Assembly: GCA_050084515.1 (NCBI GenBank)
Contig: CM114273.1
Span: forward strand, 8,990,001 to 9,054,000
Source: Blasia pusilla
Lineage: Eukaryota > Marchantiophyta > Marchantiopsida > Blasiales
DNA: 64,000 nucleotides
Reading direction: 5' to 3'
Shown here: piece after piece, positions 20,078 to 29,344 of the stretch
Layout: each line of letters begins with the position of its first letter
Position numbering within the stretch: position 1 is the first letter of the stretch
Translations under genes and position numbers: made by a program
The notes under the pieces: generated by a model
Database searches by the model: none
What the model was told of the DNA's origin: nothing
What the model saw: the letters and a program-made list of their open reading frames with translations, nothing else

Positions 20078-22609
20078 GGCATAAGTTATTTAGGCTTACT
20101 CTGCATAGGCAATATAATTCGCTGTAAATTTTAAAAGAGCATATTAAATTTTCAATATAAATTAGATCTTTCAAATAAAGAAACATAACTATTTCTATAA
20201 TTTCATAAAACTCAAATAATAAAAATACTATAAAATTTGTAAGAGAACCAAATCCGGGCATAAGAAAAAATAATTTTTATAACTAAAAACCAGAACCCCT
20301 ATCATATAGCAGGGCTATGTCTTAGCATATAGCAGGGCTATGTAAGTAAGGCTATGTAAGTAAGGCCGAGTGGTGGAGTGCGGCCGGGTTCGCTCCCCAA
20401 TTGGAGTATGTTTCACCCATGCCCGTCCTCTAGCGGCCCTAGCAGGTAGTAAAAGGTAGCCCACGTAACATTCACGAGGCCAAACGCGACAGTCGCGTTT
20501 TGCCACAGGCTGACTCACCTGAAACACTACAAACGACACCGACATCGACACCGACGCCTATAGATCGTCCTGACCCCGCAATTACTTACTTAATCTCTGC
20601 CCTTAGAGGTCGTCATGGTGATCACCTTCTCCCACTCCAGAACAGATTGAAATTGAGAGACCCGCGGCCCTCAAACAGTAGAGGTTGTTCACAACTCTCC
20701 AAAACGTTCTGGCCAAGCCAAGCTTTGCGTTCGTAAACCGACACACCAAAAACACCTGAGTGCTTCGTGAGCGTTGGCGACACAATAACTCTTCTCTCTT
20801 TGAGCTCTACACACGAACGCACTCCGAGCGGATGCTTGATCGATTGAGGTGGAGAGAATGAATGGCTGAGTGCGTCTCAGAGGAGGGGGCGCCAGGGCTC
20901 TTGTAGTTGAGGGATGAATCCAACTAACACCTTCATCCCTCCTCGGAGCGGCTGCTGGGGAGTGGGGGAGGTGGCCGGGAGCGGCTACTCGGGAATGACG
21001 AATCTCTTAGGGTGAGGAGGCAGTATCGATAGTGAAGACAGAAGAGAGAGGTCCAAACGAGGAATTGGTGCATAGTGAGGGCGAGAGCGAAGAAGACAAT
21101 AATGGCGATGGCGGAATAAAATTAGAGAGTTGCTTCAACCCGACTCTGCAAGGTATAAACACCATACAAAGCACCAGAATAGAAAACGGTTGGAAAAGTC
21201 AGATTAGTCGTAAATGAAGTAAGAAAAATCTGCAAAAGATTGAAGGAGGACACAGAAATTGGTCCACATAGCATATTAGCAAGACGGAGAATTCTTTGTC
21301 TCGGAAAGAACCTCAAATTTTCCATATGAAGTAATCCTCCTATTCATCCTCGGGTAAATCTAACTCGGGGTTGAGAGCTGTCGGAGCTACCGGTAGAAGA
21401 AGAGGCTGGGTTCAGGACGGGAGAGGAGGCAGGAGCTTGTTTGAAACCATTGGCTGGTGGCAGGAAATCTGAGGCAAGGGAGAGTGTGAGCTCAATGGGG
21501 CTTGAGCGCTTCATGGAGATGGAGAGGGGAGGGCCAGCATTCTATTGCTTGATACATAGAGTAAATACTTGCAGAATTTTAGGAGTAAGGAGAGGGAGGG
21601 AACTCTAGGCGCGACCGTCGAGGAATGACTTGCTGATATTGTGAGGCCCAAGATCTCACGTTCACATACATGCGCAGACTTGAGCTCTCGAGCGCACAAT
21701 CTTCAGTGGTTAAGTCTACTGGAGTCATTGCAGTTTCAGACGCACAGATCGATTAATGTGCGCGTCTGAAGGCACACTTTGGACTCACACGTACACGTAC
21801 ACCGCACCAGGATCTTCGGTACAAAAATTGTCCAGAATTTAAGGTCGATCTCCTTGTAAAGAATTCCACATACATGCTCATACACATGGATCTGGATCCT
21901 TAACGAGCAACGACAAAGAGAAGCCTACTTAGGTGGCACGGATCCATGAAATCGGATCGTAGGACTGTTATCTGATCTATTACTGATCAAAGTGATTGAT
22001 CACTTTGATTCAGTTGTGCTCAAACCGCCCACTTTCTCGTTCTCGGGGATCATTACCAAGCGTAACCAAAGCGTCCCCTGTCACATGGAGAAGGCCCACG
22101 CAGAAGCTAAGACGACAGAAAAAAATCCAAACCAATTCCCACCTGGGGAGAGATTTACCTTCTTTGGCTGATAAGCTTTCTCCAGATTTTCCACCACCTT
22201 GACGTTGCCTCCACTTTACCACCACCTTCTTGAAGCTGCCCCACTTTGCCACCACCTATGTTGAGTCTACTCCAACTTAGAGTGGATGATTTATTTGCAA
22301 TCAGCTATAGTTAGGGAGTTCAAAGGTGTCTTAATATGGCTGGCCACTTCAAAGAGTTTCCTCTTTTATTTCCGAACTGAAAAGTGTCCCATTTAAATCC
22401 AAAAAAACTTGACTCATTCAGAAATAAGCCGGTGGAAAAACTTTCAAAAGAAGTCCTCGGTTCAAATGGAAGCCCACGGAAGGTTTCTCAAAGATTTGAT
22501 TTTGATTTTTTAAAACTTTTTCTGCTAAGCTTTTTCTGCCATTTCAGATGATTATTTATGGAGGGCTTCATTTCTTTGGGAATTTTTTTTTCCAAAAGAG
22601 GTAACCTCT
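20078..22609. other. Non-coding interval, no gene recognised
   Basis: The short frames in this 2.5-kb stretch show no domain I can recognise. It holds two small direct duplications: ATAGCAGGGCTATGT at about 20307 and 20330, and GGCTATGTAAGTAAGGC-like copies near 20336-20364. A perfect 11-bp inverted repeat with a 2-nt loop lies at 21986-22009 (ATCAAAGTGAT/ATCACTTTGAT). GC content is higher than in the flanking Helitrons. Parts may be carried sequence inside a larger Helitron. Confidence 0.4.
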
Positions 22610-22631
22610 CTTCCTCGCATTATAGTATAGA
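22610..22631 (-). mobile_element. Helitron 5' terminus (TCTATACTATAATG)
   Basis: On the minus strand the sequence reads A then TCTATACTATAATGCGAGG. This matches the typical 5' end of plant Helitrons (TCTATAYTATNATG, inserted after A). The element would extend towards lower coordinates. I could not find its matching 3' end nearby. One possibility is that this is the true 5' end of H2 or of a derivative that carried 20.1-22.6 kb along. Confidence 0.5.
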
Positions 22632-22699
22632 TATGAGATTTATCCTACGGGCGTTAAAAGAAATTATAAAGTTACAGGCACTTACCGACTTATAGCTTA

Positions 22700-22879
22700 T
22701 TAGTAAGGAAATTAAAAAATATTTGAAGAGTTAGTATATAATAAGAGATTAATCATATTACACATAAATTCAAATTTTCATTTGCTGCTCACAACATGTG
22801 AAATATTTTTTTGTTGTCATGTGTCAAGCAGAGAGAGGTTTTTGCAAATCAAGAAGGCACTCTCCCATAATGATATAGA
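22700..22879 (-). mobile_element. Non-autonomous Helitron, copy 1 (180 bp)
   Basis: On the minus strand it starts TCTATATCATTATGGGAGAG and ends CCTTACTAA before T, as Helitrons do (5' TC, 3' CTRR, A/T target). The 3' hairpin has been lost in this copy. It is closely similar to the next copy over its whole length (for example GTTTGCAAATCAAGAAGGCA-type blocks on the plus strand at about 22834-22854). It is too short to encode protein and would need RepHel from an element such as H2. Confidence 0.7.
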
Positions 22880-23086
22880 TTAGTAAGGTGGCCGTACATC
22901 GCACGGGAAATTAAAAAGTGTTTGAATAGTTAGTGTACAACCCGTGAAGAGAAGAGATTAATGATGCTGCACATAAATTCAAAATTTTATTTACTGCCCG
23001 TAACATGTGAAACATTTTCTTGTTGCCATGTGTGAAGCAAAGAGGTGTTTGCAAATCAAGAAGGCACTCTCCCATAATAATATAGA
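22880..23086 (-). mobile_element. Non-autonomous Helitron, copy 2 with 3' hairpin (207 bp)
   Basis: On the minus strand it starts TCTATATTATTATGGGAGAG. It ends with a GC-rich palindrome, CCCGTGCGATGTACGG, followed by CCACCTTACTAA and T. A hairpin about 10 nt before CTRR is the standard Helitron 3' end. It directly abuts copy 1: its 3' end is base 22880 and copy 1's 5' end is base 22879, with no spacer, so the pair is head to tail. A further 3'-end-like stretch (GGGCATCCCACGAGC then CTAACTAGT) follows on its 5' side at about 23093-23120. Confidence 0.75.
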
Positions 23087-23191
23087 TTAGTTACTAGTTA
23101 GAATGCTCGTGGGATGCCCGAAAAATTTAACAATGAAAAAGATAGATTTTTTTATTTTCTTTTAATATAATAATATAACATATTAAAGTGA

Positions 23192-24055
23192 GTGATGTTG
23201 AAGTGGTGTGATTGCGAGAAAGCGCCGCGGGTTGGGTGTCACGGGTGGGTGGTACAATTTTATAGTGTTGGTGGAGTCAGACTGGCCTGGTGCTTGCTTG
23301 ATTCATATGTTCATATGTGGAGGAAAGAGAAGAGCTTGATTGCATCTAAAGTTCAATTAAGAGATTGGGACACGAGTACCTCGATGAGCATTGGTGAGGA
23401 TAACCACGCACTGTCAGCAAAAGTGAGATGCGATGAGACTATGGCACGTGCCCGTTCATCCTTATGTTGCCTCACCCGATATTTCTTATTTGCTCACCTC
23501 ACCCTCGGAGGTGAGAAAATCAGATTGATTCTTCTCATCTTCAAAGGAATCCTAGATACGTAGTTTTTCTTTTGTACAGGTTTCTCGGAGGGAGGAAACA
23601 AGAACGTCGTGTATACTCTGACATCATTGGGCAAGCCAAGGGAAGGCACAAGTAGGATAACAATCCTCCTTCATCAGACCTCTATGCTGGACGAACTAGA
23701 GAAATGCTCTAGTGATGAGTTCATCAGTGCCCTTGAGAAACTGACAATCTTAGGACGAAAGCTTCTACAAAACCGCCATGCCCCTTGGATTGTGAATGGG
23801 GTGGAAGAGGGTGTTGCATTAGACCTCTTCATTGCAGATTTGCCGTTGAGATTCAGGTTGTGGGACGATTACCCACGCAATATTGTCATGAATTGGAACG
23901 AACCATTCACCTACGACCAAATTGCGTTGATGTTCTCCCTCGTGAACAAGTATATGAGTGACAGGGGATGTTTCTTAGTTTTGACTGGAGGAAGCGAAGA
24001 CGAGCTCTTCAACTTGCCGTGCGTCAAGAGATCATTAAAGTGGCAGAAGCCATAG
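23192..24055 (+). pseudogene. Methylase-like gene fragment, identity uncertain
   Basis: Two frames (23192-23563 and 23609-24055) are linked by sequence resembling a splice acceptor (TTTTGTACAG at 23571-23580). The second contains LDELEKCSSDEFISALEKL, ALDLFIADLPLRFRLWDDYP and FTYDQIALMFSLVNKYMSDR, then GCFLVLTGG. This order resembles an amino-methyltransferase fold: motif IV DPPY (here degenerate ADLPL), then a helix, then a strand ending in Gly-rich sequence. The catalytic motif is not intact and a frameshift near 24025 truncates the rest. It may be a captured host gene piece. I am not sure of the family. Confidence 0.3.
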
Positions 24056-24128
24056 TCTTGGGTAGTCAAGAATGACTACCCCATGAGACCTCCAACAAAT
24101 CAAGTGCGGGTAAGTCAGAAAAAATCTC

Positions 24129-24535
24129 CAACCCGTCGGAATGTGGCGGATTGGAAAGAATTATTAAATCTGACCTTTTTTAGTTTTTCTTTCTACAACC
24201 CATCGAAATCTGATGGGTTGCAAATCCAATTTTTTGGAAGTGTAAGTCCAAACCGTCAAAATCCGACGGGTTGCAAAGGTATGAAATTTCCATACAAACC
24301 TGGCTTATTTGGTTTTTTACAACCCGTGTGAATCCGACAGGTTGCAAGTATGGTTTTCTATAAGTCATAGGGTTGCCTTGACGGATTCTGACGGATTGCA
24401 TGTGTGCTTGTGAAGTGTCATCTTCAACATATCGGATTCTATCGGGTTGCTTATCGATTTTTTGTAGACACTTGCCACCTTACTTGTACAAGCTTACACC
24501 TTAATTACCCTTGCAACCAATCCTTCAGGTTGCAT
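24129..24535. repeat. Array of about seven degenerate palindromes (CAACCCGTCGGA...TCCGACGGGTTG type)
   Basis: Imperfect palindromes of about 25-30 bp recur at about 24129, 24196, 24248, 24320, 24369, 24425 and 24512, spaced 50-90 bp apart. The best are CAACCCATCGAAATCTGATG followed by GGTTGCA (24196-24222), and AACCGTCAAAATCCGACGGG followed by TTGCA (24251-24275). Spacers differ, so it is the palindrome that repeats, not a long monomer. It directly follows the methylase-like fragment and precedes the LTR. No CRISPR-like regularity is present. Confidence 0.75.
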
Positions 24536-24590
24536 GGGTAAAGAACTCAATCTTTTTTTTGTTCGAATAGATGATGACATTCCTTTGTGC

Positions 24591-25204
24591 TGTCGTGCGT
24601 ATACACATTGCTACACAACATACATCGCTGTCACCAAACACACACACAAACACGCATGATCCCATGCTAACTAGTACTCATGGCATCCAAACAACGAGAC
24701 AAGAAGTACTAAAATATCTCCAATTAAAATAAGATCAAATCTCTCTCACAACACTATAGTTCTCACATGTGTGCACTCTCACATGTGTCTCTCAAAGTCA
24801 AACTAAACCCACTCTCCTAATGAGAGTCTTGGGTTACACACACAAGGCAAACAAGACCATAGCTCCGCCGCCTCATGCCAAGAGGTTCAACAAAGAGAGA
24901 ATGAGCTCTCAAGCTCTCTCCATAGTAACCTATGCTCCCAAGTCACCTCCTTGGCTCTTGACCTAATGTAGGAGGTCAAGGGCCACTAACCAAAAATAGA
25001 AAGTCGATCATATACTCAAAATGTTACTTACCTAAAATAGTAAGTTCCTCAATATGGCTCCAAATGAGGCGAAGTGAAGGGGAAACTTGCTCTCTCAAGT
25101 TTTCCGGGGCCTGAGCAGGTCATCTTCGACCTACTCAACATGTCCTCCACTACTCCCAAAGGCGCTCTACTAGATCTCACCGATCTATCCTAAAAGACGT
25201 GATA
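24591..25204 (-). repeat. LTR of the methyltransferase gypsy family (copy A side)
   Basis: About 614 bp beginning TGTCGTGCGTATACACATTG and ending CTATCCTAAAAGACGTGATA. It aligns through its length with the LTR pieces at 33503-33797 and 39185-39642 (shared ACACACACAAACACGC, CCATAGCTCCGCCGCCTCAT and CCAAATGAGGCGAA). From copy C, which keeps TGTTG...GTGACA ends, the LTR is TG...CA bounded. Here the CA end has mutated to TA. Read on the minus strand it is the 3' LTR of copy A or of a lost neighbour. Confidence 0.75.
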
Positions 25205-25206
25205 GT

Positions 25207-25335
25207 TGTCATGCGCATACACATCGCTACACAACATATATCGCTGTCACCGAACACACACACAAACACGCACGATCCCATGCTAACTCATGGCATCCAA
25301 AAAACCATACAAGAAGTACCAAAATATCTCTAAGC
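25207..25335 (-). repeat. Partial second LTR directly joined to copy A
   Basis: TGTCATGCGCATACACATCG at 25207 repeats the outer end of the LTR just described and continues for about 130 bp to AAAATATCTC. It then changes to copy A internal sequence (TAAGCGCCCCCTAGCTGG). The G-rich complement of that junction (AGGGGGCGC on the minus strand) could be the polypurine tract. So copy A is followed by only the distal part of an LTR and then a nearly complete LTR. This suggests deletion or unequal recombination between LTRs. Confidence 0.6.
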
Positions 25336-25513
25336 GCCCCCTAGCTGGTGGTTAGGTCCCTCTAGCTCTAGATAGCCATCTATCCCTACCTACCATGACA
25401 TTCATCTCTCGGACGCTAAGAGCAAGAAGCCGAGGTGCTCATGTGGTCCCATCATTAGTCGCCTTCTTGTCATCCATATCATAGACACAAGTCAGAATGT
25501 AGAACTACCTACT

Positions 25514-25738
25514 CTATGTACATCTGGGACACATCCATCGTCCTTGAGGAACCCTAGTGAGAGGTGGCGTCAAACATGCCATATGCCATCCTCTCAAACA
25601 CCCATCACAGACTAGTAGAGTGGCTGCATCACAAGCGGAACCACACAACATACATCGCAAGCCTGTAGGAACTATTGCTAAGCTTGGATCAACTGTACCA
25701 TCAATGTCCGAAAGATGACATCGATGGCAAAACCTCAC
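25514..25738 (-). CDS. PHD finger at the C-terminus of copy A pol
   Basis: The 74-residue frame has the full C4HC3 pattern: CMLCG near residue 29, then LLVCDGCLRGWHMACLTPPL and VPQGRWMCPRC at the end. Spacing and the GWH and PxGxWxCPxC features are those of classical PHD fingers that read histone tails. It lies between the integrase C-terminus and the LTR, where chromoviruses carry a chromodomain. An indel near 25700 puts it out of frame with the last integrase repeat in this copy. Copies B and C have lost this region. I infer a targeting or chromatin-reading role. Confidence 0.8.
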   Translation of the reverse strand: MRFCHRCHLSDIDGTVDPSLAIVPTGLRCMLCGSACDAATLLVCDGCLRGWHMACLTPPLTRVPQGRWMCPRCT

Positions 25739-26860
25739 GCACTCTTAAGATGGTGTGCCCTACAGTCACATCCAACGTCGTGGGTGCCGTCTGTTGCAAG
25801 TAGACATAGTCTCTCTGATGAAACCTCCAGATAGTAGGTCGATAACCATCTCTCCGAATAGTCGCATACCTCAACGTATCCCAATGTTGCGCAATCGCCA
25901 AGTTCTCAAATGCCATGGGCATCACTCTCCGAAACAACTCAGCCCTCTCAAAACATGCTTGCATCCATACATTAGGATCATCAAGGTTCAACACCTCACC
26001 AATATCTTGATGAATGGCTGCTGGTAAATCTGGTTCTCGTCCATAAAGCAACAAGTACGGTGAGAAAGACATTTAGGATGCTTGGATCAACTTACCGTCA
26101 ATGTTCGGAAGATGACACTGGATGGGAAAACCTCATGCGCTCTCAAGATGGTATATCCTACAGTCACATCCAACGTCGTGGGTGCCGTTTGCTGTAAGTA
26201 GACATAGTCTCCCTAATGAAACCTCTGGATAGTAGGTCGATAACCATCTCCCCGAATAGTCACATACCTCAACGTATCCCGATGTTGCGCAATCGCCAAG
26301 TTCTCAAACGCCATGGGCATCACTCTCTGAAATAACTCAGCCCTCTGAGAACATGCTCGCATCCATACATCAAGGTCATCAAGGTTCAACACCTCACCAA
26401 TATCTTGACAAATGGCTGCTGGTAAATCTGGTTCTCGGCCATAAAGCAACAAGTACGTTGAGAAAGACGTTTGGGATGCTCGGATCAACTGTACCGTCAA
26501 TGTTCGGAAGATGACACCGGATGGCAAAACCTCATGCACTCTCAAGATGGTGTACCCTGCAGTCACATCCAATGTCGTGGGTGCCATCTACTGCAAGTAG
26601 ACATAGTCTCCCTGATGAAACCTCCGGATAGTAGGTTCATAACCATTTCCCCAAATAGTCGCATACCTCAACGTATCCCATTGTTACGCAATCACCAAGT
26701 TCTCAAACGCCATGGGCATCACTCTCCGAAACAACTCAGCCCTCTCAGAACATGCTCGCATCCATACATCAAGGTCATCAAGGTTCAACACCTCACTAGT
26801 ATGTATCTTGACGAATGGTTGCTAGTAAATCTGGTTCTCGGCCATAAAGCAACAAATACG
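25701..26860 (-). repeat. Tandem triplication of integrase C-terminal segment (about 400-bp unit)
   Basis: Three consecutive copies of the same coding segment each contain SPYLLLYGREPDLPAAI-type sequence, then RRVMPMAFENLAIAQH and YTILRVHEVLPSGVIF. The landmark CTGGTAAATCTGGTTCTCG occurs at 26021 and 26419, and as CTAGTAAATCTGGTTCTCG at 26822, giving periods of 398 and 403 bp. Copies B and C have one unit each. The triplication is therefore specific to copy A and arose after insertion or in its template. Confidence 0.85.
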
Positions 26861-27700
26861 GTGAGAAAGATGTTAAGGATGCTGAATCTGTATCCCATCG
26901 CCAACCACGGCAACTGAAGGTCCCAATCTCCTAGGTGACCTCTCTGCAAGCCATACTTGCGTAGTCCTCTCTTCACCATCTGCGCAACCCGCTCTGCTAG
27001 TCCATCCGCCTCAGGATGATCTCGCGAAGTAGCCCGGTGGTCGATCAGTGCCTGATCACACAAGGCCTGAAACTCCCCGCGGAACTCTGTATCCTGGTCT
27101 TTCAACACCTCAACTGGTGCGCTGTAATGACTCAACACTTGATCTAGGAAGGCATATGCAACTCCCTCACTTGCTTTGTCAGGCAATGCAACCAACTCTA
27201 TCCACTTCGAGAAGGGCTCGACCATCACCAACACATAACGACTATGGTGCTCCGTCAAAGGTAAAGGTCCTGGAAAATCTAAACTCCATCTGTAACCTAA
27301 ACCCATGATCGGAAGTGGATGCAACTATGGAATTGGAGCATTGAACGATGCTCAGACTCGATCACACACCATGCATCTGACAACAAACTGCTGAATGTCA
27401 GTATGCATGCCTCACCACCAATACTGAATCTGGAGCAAGCTGCTTGTCTACTTTACTCCAAAATGACCCAACTCCTCGTGGGCATGACGCACCAAAGGTG
27501 CTCTCTACAAAGGATGAGGCACTACATGCACTCTACCATCCTCCCACACTCGCAACACATATGTCCCCTCCCATCGGAACCGTCTGGCTTGTTGTAGGAT
27601 CCGATCCCGCTCTCTAGAACCCACGGTGCTCACGTCGCTACCAGTACGCAGGTACTCCAAGACCAATCCATTGTCGTGAATGTCTCAACCACCTCTTGTC
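26785..27700 (-). pseudogene. Copy A integrase (zinc motif and DDE core)
   Basis: The core frame 26785-27324 contains GLGYRWSLDFPGPLPLTEHH (first catalytic Asp), FSKWIELVALPDKASEGVAY, EVLKDQDTEFRGEFQALCDQ (second Asp) and RDHPEADGLAERVAQMVKRG (catalytic Glu). Upstream, in other frames up to about 27700, are the remains of the HHCC zinc domain; this is clearer in copy B (HHAHEELGHFGV, CMVCDR). The DDE residues are intact, but frame breaks separate the parts. The enzyme would insert the element DNA into the chromosome. Confidence 0.8.
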
Positions 27701-28330
27701 TCCTCACCGACCTCTGGATCTAAGGACTCTCCATAAGACCTCGCCATCGAAGTCTTTGCAATCTGGCTCTCCATAGCCAACAAGCCCAAATAGGCTGACA
27801 CATGGCATCCTGGCACCAACTCCTCATCACTCTCACCATGCCAACGAGCTCCAATCGCATCTCGTTGACTCGAGCATGGGTTACGGCTCAAACCAAGTGC
27901 ATCTTGGTTGAGCGTCCTAGGCCTATGCACCACTTGGAAGTCATACTCCTGCAACAAAAGAGCCCACCTCGCAAGATTCCTTGTAAGCTTGTCAAACTCC
28001 ATCAACCACTTAAGTGGCTGATGATTTGTAATGATGGTAAGGGGATTTTCGAATAGATAACATTTGAAATGTGCGACAGCCCACATTGCAGCCAAGCACT
28101 CACCCTCATACGAGCTATACTTTGCCTCTGCACCATTGTTCAAGCGACTAGCATAAGCCACCACAAACTCTCTATCATCATCGTCATGCTGGGTGAGCAC
28201 GGCTCCAAGCTCTTACATGCAACTAGAAAGGACGACCCCTGATCGGTCTCCTCAATATGGGCACGGACGTCAATCTTTCCTTGAGCATCTGAAATACTCT
28301 CTCTTGCTCATCCCCCTAGTGCCACTCCTG
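27685..28330 (-). pseudogene. Copy A RNase H
   Basis: The frame 27685-28200 carries GREFVVAYASRLNNGAEAKY-type sequence, YSSYEGECLAAMWAVAHFKC, ITNHQPLKWLMEFDKL and YDFQVVHRPRTLNQDALGLS, the standard Ty3/gypsy RNase H block. A linker to integrase then follows. In copy B the second half reads ITIDHQPLKWL-like with an intact Asp; here it is TNHQ (Asp to Asn), so one catalytic acid is lost. Confidence 0.75.
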
Positions 28331-29300
28331 ATCCACCTTGGTCATCAAGGTAAGCGGCTTCGCAATCGAACTAAAACCCTTGACGTACCGTCGATAGAAG
28401 TTTGCCAATCCCATGAATGCACGAACTCGACTCATATCTGTAGGGCGTGGAATGCATGAAATAGCCTCTACCTTCGTTTGTTGCACATCAAGGCCCCCAA
28501 GGTATATTGTATGACCCAAGTACTCAATCTAGTCGTAGAAGAACTTGCACTTGCCTGGATGTAGCTTCAGCCAATATAACTACAATGGTCGAAATACCTC
28601 CTCTAGATGTCGCTCATGCTCCTCAACCGTGGCGCTAAAGACTACGATGCCATCAATATAACACCTAGCAAAATCCAGACCTTCCAAGATCCTATCCATG
28701 ACCCTCTGAAACTCAGTCGGGGCGTTCTTTAACCCGAATGGGAAGAACCGCCACTGGTAGAAACAATCTTGCCCGTGAGGATCGCTGCCCCAAAATGCCG
28801 TCTTCTACCTGTCCTCCAATCTCATAGGCAGCAGATGGTATCCGGCTCACAAATCCAATGAACTCAAGACCTTTGCATGCCCAATCGCATCAAAGATCTC
28901 CTCAAGGGTGGGCATGGCGTACCTATCGGCCTTTGTCTGCCGATTGATAGGTCGGTAATCTCCACAGATTCGCCTATCTGTCCAGTTGCCATGCACATCC
29001 TTCTTGGCGGGCATGACAGTGGCAGATGCATACTCTCCATACGACATCTCGGCTAGTCCTGCTCCAACCAAGTCTTGGGTCTTACTTTGAATCAGAGCCC
29101 TCTCCATGTCACTGTACCTATAGGGTCGTTAGAAGATAGGCGTGTCGCTCGACAACTCAATGCGGATCCTTGGACCCTTCAGTGTACCCAAATCATGCAT
29201 ACTAAATGCAAAATAGCTCATATAACTCCTAAGGAATTGGTGTTTCTAACGCCGCTCTCCTCCTGTCAACTTAGGGCCCATTTGTGGCTCCCAAGTCTCC
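28316..29300 (-). pseudogene. Copy A reverse transcriptase (YIDG variant)
   Basis: 28847-29107 has MERALIQSKTQDLVGAGLAE, VMPAKKDVHGNWTDRRICGD, YRPINRQTKADRYAMPTLEE and SSLDL. A TGA follows where copy C has arginine (LDLRAGY), a CGA-to-TGA change. Further on, the active-site motif is YIDG (28649-28660) instead of YIDD. 28316-28519 has GHTIYLGGLDVQ and RVRAFMGLANFYRRYVKGFS. Copy B has both the same TGA and the same YIDG, so the two share a damaged ancestor or a duplication. Confidence 0.8.
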
Positions 29301-29344
29301 ATCGTGACTACGATAAGACTCTCCGGCGTGGATGTCGGTGGTTG

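Noticed and set aside
20281-20364. 5' terminus of Helitron H2 at the short direct repeats
   Set aside because: No TC-led Helitron-type 5' end is recognisable there; the repeats are simple duplications.
20361-20398. tRNA gene or SINE suggested by AGGCCGAGTGG and GGTTCGCTCCC
   Set aside because: A- and B-box-like words are only about 13 nt apart, too close for a tRNA, and no stems form.
24129-24535. CRISPR or simple satellite for the palindrome array
   Set aside because: Spacing is irregular (50-90 bp), the repeats are diverged palindromes and no cas genes are near.
25755-27600. Plus-strand frames across copy A integrase
   Set aside because: Antisense shadows of integrase; repeated only because the integrase segment is triplicated.
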